Shown: positions 43,982 to 51,856 of the stretch, in pieces
Layout of the letters: the number at the start of each line of letters is the position of its first letter
Position numbering within the stretch: the stretch's first letter is position 1
Assembly: GCA_020630065.1 (NCBI GenBank)
Contig: JAHDCC010000011.1
Location: forward strand, 33,781 to 85,636
Length of the DNA: 51,856 bases
Direction of reading: 5' to 3'
DNA from: Acidimicrobiales bacterium
GTDB lineage: Bacteria > Actinomycetota > Acidimicrobiia > Acidimicrobiales > SZUA-35
Program-made: the position numbers and the translations under genes
The notes under the pieces: model-generated
What the model saw: the letters and a program-made list of their open reading frames with translations, nothing else
What the model was told of the DNA's origin: nothing
The model's database searches: none

Positions 43982-46216
43982 ATGCGAGCTTTACTTCATC
44001 GTCTATTTAACGTAGCCACAATCGTTGCGCGGGTGATAGCCATAGTGCTAATCGTCGGTGTAGTCGCTCCACCGGTATCCGCCGGGGTAAGCGTCTCGAC
44101 GTTACTCCATGCCCCTCTACCAGGAGGCGAACTTCCCGAAGAGCGGCCACAGATAGTAGCCGAAGCGTCGACAGTGCTCGACGCCAACGGCAAACAAATT
44201 GGCCTATTTCGTGGCTTTGATCAGACGGTAAGTATAGAACCCGAAGATATTCCGCAGGTAATGAAAGACGCTATTGTCGCGATCGAAGACCGCAGGTTCT
44301 ACGAACACAACGGCGTCGACCTAGAAGGGATTGGTCGAGCCGCTCAAGCAAACGCAGCCGCCGGAGGTGTTTCCCAGGGTGGGTCGACGCTAACCCAGCA
44401 GTACGTCAAAAACGTGTACCTATCTAACGAGCGAACTGTTGAACGAAAAGTTCGCGAAGCGTTGTTAGCGACCGATATCGAAAAAATGATGACCAAAGAA
44501 GAAATCCTCTTTGGATATTTGGAAACCGCCTACTTCGGGGCAGGAGCCTACGGCATCGGCGGAGCAGCGAAAGTGTACTTCGGGGTAGAAGTCGAAGAGC
44601 TCGACACTTCCCAAGCTGCGCTTCTCGCCGGTCTCGTTCAGGCCCCCACCCGTCTATCGCCAAGAAACGACGTCGAAGCCGCCCAGGCCCGTCGAGACCT
44701 TGTCCTTCGGGCGATGAAAGAAGAAGGCTACATCAACAACTCGGAATACAAAGTTGAGATGGCCCGAAATATTTGGCTCGGCAAACCCGAAGAATCCCCT
44801 GACCCTACGAATCTTGTCATCGTTCCACCGAGGCCCAAAGGAGCATCAGAGTACCCGTACTTTGTGGACTGGATCGAACAAGAGCTGGTTGAACTCTTAG
44901 GTGAGGAAGCCGTCTACAACGACGGTTTGACTATCGAAACGACTATCCGTCCAGATCTGCAACTCGCGGCGAAAGAAGCAGCGAACAAGCGGCTCGAAAA
45001 CACCGAGTACCCAATCGATATGTCGATCGTGTCGATCGACCCGAGAACCGGTCACGTGGTCGCGATGGTCGGAGGTCGAGACTATAAACAGAGCCAGGTC
45101 AATCTCGCAGTCGGCGGATCTCTCGGAATGCAGCCCGGAAGTTCGTTCAAACCCATTGTTCTGGCTAAAGCAATGTCGCTGGGTATAACACCCGAGACCG
45201 TCTATGAGTCCCCGGCACGGTGGCGTGTACCTAACTGCACCGGCGATAACTGTTTCCTCAAAAACTACAGTGGTGGCGGCGGTGGCTCACAGACATTACG
45301 CAGCGCCACCGTAGCCTCTACCAATACGGTCTTCACTCAACTATTGGTCGACGTCGGTATATCCGAGACGGTCGACCTCGCTCGACAGCTAGGTTTAGAA
45401 CGCCTGGACCCTGAGCGTAGCTATGGTCCAAGTCTGGCCTTGGGTGCGGCTGAAACGTCGCCGCTTGAGATGGCGTCCGCGTTCGGAACATTCTCAAATC
45501 GGGGGGTTCGTTTAGCGCCGACCGGTATCAGGCGAGTGATCGACAGCGACGGCAACGTCATCATCGACAACACCAACCGGCAAGGCACAAAAGTGTTGGA
45601 GCCTGTGGTAGCCGACAACATGACAGACGTTCTAACCGGCGTAGTCACCGGAGGTACCGGTAAGGCAGCAGCGATCGGGCGGCCAGTGGCAGGCAAGACG
45701 GGTACAGCGCAGGCTTACAGAGCGGCCTGGTTCGTTGGCTACACACCCGAATTCTCGACTGCTGTCTGGATGGGGCACGCCGACACTCCAGCTTCGCTCC
45801 GACGAGTCAACGGAGTTGGTGCGGTCACCGGAGGTTCACATCCGGCTCGAGCGTTTGCCGACTTCATGTCTAAAGCAGTCGAAGGAACAGAGATCACAGA
45901 ATTTCCTGTTCCGGCAGAGATCACGCCTCAAGAAGTTGAACAGTCCGAAAAACTAGTCGAGATTCTGCGTCGCAAAGAAACAGAAGTCGGTGAACAACGA
46001 TCGATCGGAAGCCTGGCAGCTAACTGTGACGGCAGGTCATGTTCCCGGAATGAATCCCGACGCCCGTCGGTACCTCGTTCGGAGGCTCCACCTACAGTGC
46101 CTCCACCAACGACCCCACCTCCGGAGTCGTCCACCACGGTGCCCCCATCGTCCACTTCTCCGCCTTCTTCCTCATCATCTTCGTCAACATCGGGTACTGA
46201 ACCCATAACTGACTGA
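43982..46216 (+). CDS. Bifunctional class A penicillin-binding protein
   Basis: 744 aa. A transmembrane segment at ~12-32 anchors it. The glycosyltransferase domain shows EDRRFYEHNGVD (catalytic Glu), QGGSTLTQQYVKN and KVREALLATDIE. The transpeptidase has Ser387 in the SSFK motif (387-390), an STNTVF (SxN) motif and Lys572 in KTGTA. The C-terminal ~90 residues are Pro/Ser/Thr-rich and end TEPITD. It polymerises lipid II and cross-links peptides at the outer face of the membrane. It lies in a tight group with the 42947 and 46284 genes. Confidence 0.95.
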   Translation: MRALLHRLFNVATIVARVIAIVLIVGVVAPPVSAGVSVSTLLHAPLPGGELPEERPQIVAEASTVLDANGKQIGLFRGFDQTVSIEPEDIPQVMKDAIVAIEDRRFYEHNGVDLEGIGRAAQANAAAGGVSQGGSTLTQQYVKNVYLSNERTVERKVREALLATDIEKMMTKEEILFGYLETAYFGAGAYGIGGAAKVYFGVEVEELDTSQAALLAGLVQAPTRLSPRNDVEAAQARRDLVLRAMKEEGYINNSEYKVEMARNIWLGKPEESPDPTNLVIVPPRPKGASEYPYFVDWIEQELVELLGEEAVYNDGLTIETTIRPDLQLAAKEAANKRLENTEYPIDMSIVSIDPRTGHVVAMVGGRDYKQSQVNLAVGGSLGMQPGSSFKPIVLAKAMSLGITPETVYESPARWRVPNCTGDNCFLKNYSGGGGGSQTLRSATVASTNTVFTQLLVDVGISETVDLARQLGLERLDPERSYGPSLALGAAETSPLEMASAFGTFSNRGVRLAPTGIRRVIDSDGNVIIDNTNRQGTKVLEPVVADNMTDVLTGVVTGGTGKAAAIGRPVAGKTGTAQAYRAAWFVGYTPEFSTAVWMGHADTPASLRRVNGVGAVTGGSHPARAFADFMSKAVEGTEITEFPVPAEITPQEVEQSEKLVEILRRKETEVGEQRSIGSLAANCDGRSCSRNESRRPSVPRSEAPPTVPPPTTPPPESSTTVPPSSTSPPSSSSSSSTSGTEPITD

Positions 46217-46283
46217 CCATTTCGTCCGACTAGCTAAGCAAATACATCGAGTCAACACCGTTGAATCAATCAGGGAGCAAACA

Positions 46284-47639
46284 ATGAGCACTTCAACTAA
46301 GAAATCGTCAAAACCGAACAAGTCGAAAAAGCGAAGCGACGACGTCGTCGAATCGGACGAGCCAGTAGATGGCAATGAATCGTCCGACGACACCGAGTCC
46401 AACCTCATCAACTTGGCTCAAGAGAGCAACTCGGTTAAGAAGAAGATGGATGAACTGCTACTACTAGCGTCGGAAACTCGACGGGACAAGAAAGGCAACG
46501 TCGATGTCGCCCCGTTTATCAAGCCGACACAACGGCTTAAACAACATCAGAAAGAACGAGCCTGGGAACGCAACGGGTTTATTGCCGTAAACCCTGGAAA
46601 ACCGAAGCTACGGCATAGGATTCTTCCCCGCTCAGTAATCGGCATTTCCTTTATGCTGTTGGCCTCAGCCGTGGGTGTGGCGTTTAGCGGCGCCGGATTC
46701 TACGCCTACTACGATAATCGTCTCGCCGAAAACGAACGTGAAGTATCTCGATTCGTTGAGGGATTTGACCAGCAGTTCTCAGACGCCACAGGCGCCATCG
46801 ACGAACTACGAGTCGACGCGGTCGAAGATATTCGTACCGAACTCCAACCAATCGAAGGGATTGTCTCCGACGCTGATGGTGTAATTAACTTGCCAGCGAC
46901 AGCCGGCGAATCGGTGTGGGCGTTAGAGACCCGAGACGAACAAGGTAAGGCCGTGCTTGGATCGGCGTTTGCTGTTCTCAAACACGAACAAGGAACCGTT
47001 ATGGTTACAAGCTATTCGCTAGTCGCCGCGTCAACGACCGAACCAAGCCCACCTTTAACACTGACCAAACGAGACCAACGTATCAATGCTCAACTGTGGT
47101 CATGGGACGCTAAAAGTGATTTGGCGATCGTGATGGTGGCCGAAGACCTGCCAACGTTACCGTTAGCGACCGTCGAAGAACAAGCTGCCAGTGTAGGCAC
47201 CAGCGTGTTTGCGATCAGCGGGTTTGGTGGTCAAGCCGCGACGGCTTCACCCGGAGTCCTTCTCGATCAGTCCACGTCAGGACTACAGCATACGGCACCG
47301 GTCGGAACGATGTTTAGAGGCGGGCCTCTCGTGAATGGTGCCGGTAACGTCGTTGGTCTGTCTTCGTTGAACTACCAGCCCACCGGCGTCGATCCGGGCA
47401 TGGTTCTGACTGCCCCTAACACGGCGTCATTCTGTGACCAGGTACTGAAATGTTCTGAGATAACCGAAACCGTCGAGATTGAGGTGCCGGTCGACGATGC
47501 GCAGGCTCCTCCTGCCGGGAACGAGCCGATCGCGGAAGAAGAAACTGAAATAGACGAAACTGAAATAGACGAAACTGAAACAGACGAAACCGCCGAAGCA
47601 GCAGATGGAGAACAGACCGAACCTGTCGAAGGTGAATAG
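46284..47639 (+). CDS. Membrane-anchored trypsin-like protein lacking catalytic His and Ser
   Basis: 451 aa. Residues 1-110 are charged and cytoplasmic, a transmembrane helix lies at ~115-137 (SVIGISFMLLASAVGVAFSGA), and ~200-390 are a trypsin/HtrA fold. The expected TNxHVV is TSYSLV, placing Ser245 where His should be. SDLAIV keeps the Asp. The GNSGGP nucleophile motif reads MFRGGP with Arg345 for Ser. It is therefore probably a pseudoprotease. The tail has a 15-bp tandem repeat (47541-47590) encoding ETEID units. It follows the PBP gene by 67 bases and may bind or regulate it. Confidence 0.85.
   Translation: MSTSTKKSSKPNKSKKRSDDVVESDEPVDGNESSDDTESNLINLAQESNSVKKKMDELLLLASETRRDKKGNVDVAPFIKPTQRLKQHQKERAWERNGFIAVNPGKPKLRHRILPRSVIGISFMLLASAVGVAFSGAGFYAYYDNRLAENEREVSRFVEGFDQQFSDATGAIDELRVDAVEDIRTELQPIEGIVSDADGVINLPATAGESVWALETRDEQGKAVLGSAFAVLKHEQGTVMVTSYSLVAASTTEPSPPLTLTKRDQRINAQLWSWDAKSDLAIVMVAEDLPTLPLATVEEQAASVGTSVFAISGFGGQAATASPGVLLDQSTSGLQHTAPVGTMFRGGPLVNGAGNVVGLSSLNYQPTGVDPGMVLTAPNTASFCDQVLKCSEITETVEIEVPVDDAQAPPAGNEPIAEEETEIDETEIDETETDETAEAADGEQTEPVEGE
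47541..47590. repeat. 15-bp tandem repeat in trypsin-like gene tail
   Basis: Three units of GAAACTGAAATAGAC (the third with one change) and the start of a fourth encode ETEID/ETEID/ETETD. In frame and acidic, so copy-number changes would only lengthen the tail. Confidence 0.85.
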
Positions 47640-47656
47640 TTGAACCCGTCTGGGGC

Positions 47657-47839
47657 CTACTCGTCGAAGTCCTCTTCGATGATGTGGGCCCCGGTTCGAT
47701 CGCGGTGCACAACTTTACCTTCGGGAAGCCGTTCAGGCTGGAACGGTCGTTGCGGGAAATTGAGCCGATCGATAGCTACCGCAGCAGCAGCGAGAATAAG
47801 CGCCCCGGCTGCAGCAAGAATCATGGTTAAGATGCTCAA
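47657..47839 (-). CDS. Small single-pass membrane protein
   Basis: 60 aa if started at TTG 47839, which has GGAG (minus strand, 47847-47850) seven bases upstream; the ATG at 47824 lacks a good site. An N-terminal hydrophobic Ala/Leu/Ile helix (ILTMILAAAGALILAAAAVAI) is followed by a basic then acidic tail (FQPERLPEGKVVHRD, EEDFDE). It lies convergent to the pseudoprotease gene. I recognise no family. Confidence 0.5.
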   Translation of the reverse strand: MSILTMILAAAGALILAAAAVAIDRLNFPQRPFQPERLPEGKVVHRDRTGAHIIEEDFDE

Positions 47840-47884
47840 CGTGTGTCTCCGGTGCTCATAGACTGCCGCTACCAACTGTACCCA

Positions 47885-48898
47885 CTATTGACGGCGCTCG
47901 AGAACTATCATGATAGACGTTTCGGCGCTGTCGGACCAGCGTCGTTTGTATTCGATATCCATGCCCAGGTCATAACGGGTCGTCGGGTTTTGAGAGTCGC
48001 TCGTAAGTTTCTCGATTTGATGGAGTTGTAGAAGATGGCCGATGGATAGATCTTTTGCATCCGCGGTGTATGAGAGCTGTAAACCTCGATAAAGCCCACC
48101 TCGTCGTCCTCCCAGAATGTAGCCGATATCGGATCCATCTCGTTGGGCGATATGCACTTCGAGCCGGTGTTTCTCCTCGAGACGAATCGTTAAAAGGCTG
48201 TACAACGCCCGCATCTCGGCCGAAGTGATACCACTATCTTCGAGGCCCTTCCAGCTCTGATTCTCTATTTCGAGAACCCGATCGAAAACGTAGTCATCAT
48301 GGGTAGCGTCGATGATGGAAACGCCGCTGTCGGCTGCGTTTGATTGGACCTGTCTAAGGTTCTTTCTAAACTTCGGGCTACGTCGTTGAAACCAGCCATC
48401 GAAGCCACCTGATTCAGGCGAAATGTCGGCGATTTGTCGAGTGATCCCTTCACCCGCCCGGGCCCCGCCGAGCACAGATAACGAACGTAACAGGCCGACG
48501 GTGAAACTCTCTTGATCCGTAGGCAAAGGTAGACCAGGTAGGGCTAAAACGGTCCAGTCATCTCGGTTTTGAAGGTAGCTGACGAGCATCTTGGCGAACC
48601 TGGCCGGTTCTGGGGTGATAATCGGAGACGCAAAACCCCACATAGGTTCGAGGCTCGTCACAATTGGGTCACCGTTGTCGTTCACATAGTGCGCCAGCAT
48701 CGCGTAGCCACTTCGATCCGAGTCGGTTAGTAAAAGAGGATCAACGACCGAAGCGAACGCGTGATGGGTTGATAAAACCCAATCAGGGCACGAACACCAA
48801 GGATCGATTTCAGGGGTTTGGTCTATGAGCCGTTCGATATTCTCTGTCTCAGAATCGAACTCTGAACGACTCAATTCGAACAAGGTAGCGGGTTCCAT
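47885..48898 (-). CDS. GNAT/FemAB-like (CelD/BcsL-type) acyltransferase
   Basis: 337 aa. The central region WFQRRSPKFRKNLRQVQSNAADSG and the C-terminal half (EIENQSWKGLEDSGI, LEVHIAQRDGSDIGYILGGRRGGLYRGLQLSYTADAKDLSIGHLLQLHQIEKL) follow the BioF2-like GNAT pattern. Typical traits are the SxxxRxNLRR-like basic helix and the G-I-L/GRRGG strand. The N-terminal half is a diverged GNAT repeat. These enzymes transfer acyl or aminoacyl groups to cell-envelope precursors. The substrate is unknown. Confidence 0.82.
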   Translation of the reverse strand: MEPATLFELSRSEFDSETENIERLIDQTPEIDPWCSCPDWVLSTHHAFASVVDPLLLTDSDRSGYAMLAHYVNDNGDPIVTSLEPMWGFASPIITPEPARFAKMLVSYLQNRDDWTVLALPGLPLPTDQESFTVGLLRSLSVLGGARAGEGITRQIADISPESGGFDGWFQRRSPKFRKNLRQVQSNAADSGVSIIDATHDDYVFDRVLEIENQSWKGLEDSGITSAEMRALYSLLTIRLEEKHRLEVHIAQRDGSDIGYILGGRRGGLYRGLQLSYTADAKDLSIGHLLQLHQIEKLTSDSQNPTTRYDLGMDIEYKRRWSDSAETSIMIVLERRQ

Positions 48899-49028
48899 TG
48901 AAAGCAGTCTTACATATTCGTGGAGTTATGCCTACCACCGGTCGCTATCGGTGGTCGATCTTGTTGCGAGTTGGTTGACAACCCGCTCATCGAGCCGCGC
49001 ATTCGACTTTGTCAAGTAAACATATGGG

Positions 49029-49775
49029 GTGGCTAGTGACGACGCTATAGCATCTTTTGCACAGGATGGGGTGGCGATAATTCGCAGTATTGTTCCGCCC
49101 GATCAGCTGGCGAAACTCGGAGACGACATCTCTTCGGTTCGTTCTGAGGCGGAGGCTGGGCAAGACTGTTTTTTGAATTGGAGTTCGTTGGCTTCGTTTC
49201 GCGACGTGGCCCTGCTAACTTCTGTCCCCGAACATGCAGCCGATTTCCTCGATTCGTTCCGGATCCGGCTTCACCACGATCGGGTTGTTGGGTTTCGACC
49301 TGATCAGCCCACACAATGGTGCCAGGATCAGCCGTTCACCTCGATCGATTCTGGTTCGATAACCGCCTGGGTGGTCGTAGACAATATCGCCAAAGGTGAT
49401 TCCCCCGAATTTTGGGCTGGCTCTCATCTGGGTGCGTGGTATCTCCAAGAAGGAACAATCGATACCGAGTTAGTTCCCGAAGGGCAGAACGTCATCACGA
49501 TGCCGGACATAGCTGAGGATGAATCGTCCTACGATACCCGTCGTTGGTCCCTTGAGCCCGGTGATGTCCTGTTCGCAAGTTCGCTTACCGTTCATGCAAT
49601 ACCGGCCTCGTTCGCTCAACACAAGGCTGTGGCGTTCAACTATGTCGACGCAAAAGCCGTCGTCGTCGACCGCCCATGGCCGACGATTCCTGATCGGACA
49701 TTGTTCTCGAAAGAACCCGAAGTGAACGCTCCGCTCGATGATGAGTTGTTCCCAATGGCTTGGCCGCAGGACTGA
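49029..49775 (+). CDS. Phytanoyl-CoA dioxygenase (PhyH)-like protein with altered metal site
   Basis: 248 aa from GTG 49029; the ribosome-binding site is poor. The order of segments is that of PhyH-family Fe(II)/2-oxoglutarate enzymes: FAQDGVAIIRSIVPPDQL, a metal motif region QWCQDQPF, AWVVVDNIAKGDSPEFWAGSHL, then EPGDVLFASSLTVHAIPA. The usual HxD is C98-Q-D100, while the distal His189 is present. The Cys (codon TGC) may weaken iron binding, so either catalysis is changed or the protein is not a classic dioxygenase. The substrate is unknown. Confidence 0.82.
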   Translation: MASDDAIASFAQDGVAIIRSIVPPDQLAKLGDDISSVRSEAEAGQDCFLNWSSLASFRDVALLTSVPEHAADFLDSFRIRLHHDRVVGFRPDQPTQWCQDQPFTSIDSGSITAWVVVDNIAKGDSPEFWAGSHLGAWYLQEGTIDTELVPEGQNVITMPDIAEDESSYDTRRWSLEPGDVLFASSLTVHAIPASFAQHKAVAFNYVDAKAVVVDRPWPTIPDRTLFSKEPEVNAPLDDELFPMAWPQD

Positions 49776-49776
49776 A

Positions 49777-50916
49777 TCAGTCGGGTTTGAAACCTAGTTC
49801 GTCCAGTGCTCCAGCTAAAGCAGCCAATGCCCGGTTTACTCGTATCGTACGAGTCTGTTCGGCCATCTGGCCGATGCGTACTATGTTATGTCCGAATGCT
49901 CCGCTGATTTCGACACCATAGTTTTCGCGCATTAGGTGGCGTAGCTGATCTCCGTCGATATTGTCTGGCACCGTGATGGCGACAACCGATAGCAGTCGAA
50001 ACTCTTCAGGTGCGAACAGCTCTAACCCCATTTTTTCGACTTGGAGTTGAACGTTTCGGGACGCCTCCAGATGCCGCTCGAATCGGTTTTCGAGTCCTTC
50101 ATCGACGATCTGTTTGAGCGCTTCATAGGTTGCAAGCGTTCCCGGTACCGGCGCCGTGTAATGATACTTTCCCTCTCCCCAGAACGCCCAAGCTAGTCGA
50201 GCGTCGAGAGTCCAATGAGGCGTAGACGATGTGCGGCTTTGAACGGTCTCCCAGGCGAGCGGGGAGAAGGCGGCAATCGAAAATCCTGGGATTGATCCAA
50301 GAGCTTTCTGCCCGCCGGCGATAGCAGCGTCGATGTGCCATTCGTTCATGTTGAATTCAAGGGCACCGATCGTGGTTACCGCATCGACGGCGGTCAGCAC
50401 ACCTCGTCGATGCGCTAGTTCACTAATTTTGGCCAAGTCGGTGAGCAGAACTCCGCTTGACGTTTCGCCATGAGTGGCCAGAATAACGTCGTACTTCTTT
50501 TTGTCGAGGGCGGCTTCGACCTGTTCAACCGTCGGAGGTTTGATGCCATCGTTGGTCAACTCGTCGACGTCAGCGCCGACCCGTCGAGCCATCTCGGCCC
50601 ACCGGGCGCTAAAAGTGCCCTGAACGAGGACAAGGGCTGAACGGCCCTCCCACAGTAAGCTTGTCACCACCATTTCGAACGCCGCCGATGCGGGGCCAGA
50701 TATGCCCAAAATATATGCGTCTTCGGCTTGGAAAACATACCGAGCGCTAGTGCGAATACCTTCGATGACCTGATTCATCGATGGTCCCAAGTGGTTAATC
50801 ACGATACTGTTCGCCTTGGCGACGTCTGGGTGAATCGGGACGGGCCCAGCGCCCATAAGTAGCAGAGGCTCAGCAGGCAAAATACCGGTCAGCGGTGTGA
50901 TATCTGGTTGCTTCAC
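49777..50916 (-). CDS. Class V aminotransferase (alanine/serine-glyoxylate type)
   Basis: 379 aa, full length for the family. The opening (LLLMGAGPVPIHPDV) and PASAAFEMVVTSLLWEGRSALVL match the SGAT/AGAT pattern. Asp178 (VDAVTTIG) should contact the PLP ring nitrogen, and Lys204 in GGQKALGSIPG forms the Schiff base. It transfers an amino group from Ala or Ser to glyoxylate or a similar acceptor; the exact donor cannot be told. It converges with the PhyH-like gene with one base between them. Confidence 0.92.
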   Translation of the reverse strand: MKQPDITPLTGILPAEPLLLMGAGPVPIHPDVAKANSIVINHLGPSMNQVIEGIRTSARYVFQAEDAYILGISGPASAAFEMVVTSLLWEGRSALVLVQGTFSARWAEMARRVGADVDELTNDGIKPPTVEQVEAALDKKKYDVILATHGETSSGVLLTDLAKISELAHRRGVLTAVDAVTTIGALEFNMNEWHIDAAIAGGQKALGSIPGFSIAAFSPLAWETVQSRTSSTPHWTLDARLAWAFWGEGKYHYTAPVPGTLATYEALKQIVDEGLENRFERHLEASRNVQLQVEKMGLELFAPEEFRLLSVVAITVPDNIDGDQLRHLMRENYGVEISGAFGHNIVRIGQMAEQTRTIRVNRALAALAGALDELGFKPD

Positions 50917-51220
50917 AGAATCCCGTTTCTGTCTGGGGCCATCGAGCTTCGAGGCCTGAAGCTGCTAAGTCTACTAGCGGGCGGCTACTCGTCGCTTTTC
51001 TTTATCGTCGGCCGGTTTTAGCCAATGTTGACCGATGCGCCAGGTTTGGTTAGACGGTAGCAAAAACCCATACAGTCCAGATAGCGAACACAACGTCGAC
51101 TATCGCCAGAATATACGCAATACGAGCTATAAGATGCGGCTGCACACCGCACAAGCTAGTGCATGGGTGGTTGCCGATCAGGTAATTGTGTCAGATTTAC
51201 CTACGTCGGCGGCCGTAAGC
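50917..51220. other. Intergenic region between aminotransferase and SDR genes
   Basis: 304 bases, with no gene that I can support. A minus-strand 31-codon hydrophobic frame (51050-51145, LIARIAYILAIVDVVFAIW) is present but without a ribosome-binding site. The aminotransferase promoter should lie near 50920-51000. Confidence 0.4.
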
Positions 51221-51856
51221 CTACCTGCCGCCTGAGACGTCTATCAACGCTCCGCTGACGTAAGCGGCCTGTTCCGAGAACAGCCAGGCGACTGTTTCGG
51301 CCACCTCTTCAGCTGTTCCTCCCCGTTTCATTGGGATAGCGGATGAAAGCTCTTTGACCCGGTCGGGTCGGCCGGCAGAGCCGTGAAGGTCGGTATCGAT
51401 CAAACCGGGGCGGACACAGTTAACTCTGATTCCGACCGGTCCTAGTTCTTTAGCTAATCCGATCGTCATGGTGTCGAGCGCCCCCTTGGAGGCCGCATAG
51501 TCGATGAACTCGTTCGGGCTTCCTAAGACAGCCGCCCTCGACCCGATATTGACGATGGAGCCGCCTTGGCCTCCGTTGGGTTTTGCCATCCGTTTGATTG
51601 CGTCGCGGCTGCACATCATTGGTCCAACGACGTTGGTTTGAATAGTGTGTTCAAACCGTTCGTTGGTTGCGTTCTCAAGGGTCGAGATTTTGGGGAGCAC
51701 ACCAGCGTTATTAACTAGGCCGACTAGAACGCCATTTTCGAATGCGGCTTCGCTTTGTCGGAAAAGGGTTTGAACTCCGGCAGCCGTAGATACGTCCGCT
51801 TCGACCGCTACTGCCTGTTGACCGGCGGCTACACATTTAGCCGTTGTGGTGGAAGC
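51221..51856 (-). CDS. SDR family oxidoreductase, 5'-truncated by window edge
   Basis: The frame is open from the right edge, so at least 211 residues are visible and the true start is outside. It reads VNNAGVLPKIS (the NNAG motif), catalytic Ser in NIGSRAAVLGSPNEF, and YAASKGALDTM (YxxxK), then VRVNCVRPGLIDTDLHG and a closing SGALIDVSGGR. The TGxxxGIG glycine motif is not in the window. A classical NAD(P)-dependent reductase; substrate unknown. Confidence 0.92.
   Translation of the reverse strand, partial: ASTTTAKCVAAGQQAVAVEADVSTAAGVQTLFRQSEAAFENGVLVGLVNNAGVLPKISTLENATNERFEHTIQTNVVGPMMCSRDAIKRMAKPNGGQGGSIVNIGSRAAVLGSPNEFIDYAASKGALDTMTIGLAKELGPVGIRVNCVRPGLIDTDLHGSAGRPDRVKELSSAIPMKRGGTAEEVAETVAWLFSEQAAYVSGALIDVSGGR

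Noticed and set aside
51050-51145. 31-codon minus-strand frame encoding a hydrophobic helix
   Set aside because: The only starts are GTG or TTG without ribosome-binding site; the region has too little other support.

Overview
The window reads as a chromosomal segment of an actinomycete-like Gram-positive bacterium of moderate GC, possibly Acidimicrobiia. Supporting signs are several GTG starts, a DUF222/HNH gene of the 13E12 type, a [3Fe-4S]-type ferredoxin, a bifunctional PBP with a Ser/Thr/Pro-rich tail, and TetR and LuxR regulators. The class-level placement is an inference. I found no rRNA, tRNA or CRISPR array. Both window ends cut through short-chain dehydrogenase genes.

Left flank (1-2800): a divergent SDR/TetR pair shares an intergenic region with two copies of a CTAYCTACT-type palindrome. 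A LysM lipoprotein and an atypical LuxR-type response regulator follow on the minus strand. The regulator is transcribed divergently from the next locus.

Core (2803-31101): a complete-looking extracellular contractile injection system (eCIS, the phage-tail-like family of Afp, PVC and the Streptomyces CIS). Gene order is AAA+ ATPase, DUF4255 terminator-like protein, a regulatory-fold accessory protein, sheath, a 24-codon mini-ORF, inner tube, tail-assembly protein, DUF6760 protein, second tube protein, a basic linker protein, LysM tube/baseplate protein, gpD-like hub, gpV-like spike, gp25 wedge, two baseplate-J proteins (1704 and 621 aa), a propeller plus tail-protein-I fusion, and two related LTA-DL/GVVxGL-motif proteins. 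Cargo-like genes come last. Many junctions are 4-base ATGA/GTGA overlaps, so the machine is probably one translationally coupled transcript. I recognise no PAAR tip and no tape-measure gene.

The most striking feature is an apparently perfect 1056-bp direct repeat (23996-25051 and 29649-30704). It carries most of a 297-aa structural gene, the short intergenic region and the first 52 codons of a cargo gene. The two copies continue into different proteins: a 1206-aa helical, membrane-active-looking protein with a possible PD-(D/E)xK nuclease end, and a 183-aa eCIS-core (DUF4157, HELVH) protein. This looks like a cassette in which one eCIS loading leader is joined to alternative cargos. A 286-aa unknown gene behind the large cargo is a candidate immunity or accessory protein.

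Right flank (31400-51856): mostly housekeeping or accessory genes. These are the DUF222/HNH protein, a DUF1800-DUF1501 (Tat) pair, a tyrosinase with a His-rich partner, a three-helix membrane protein, RsgA GTPase with an S9 (DPP-IV-like) peptidase, ferredoxin with a strong terminator, a cell-envelope cluster (membrane-anchored Ig/carboxypeptidase-regulatory-fold protein, PBP1-type synthase, catalytically dead trypsin-like protein), a GNAT/FemAB-like acyltransferase, a PhyH-type protein with a Cys in place of a metal His, a class-V aminotransferase and an SDR.
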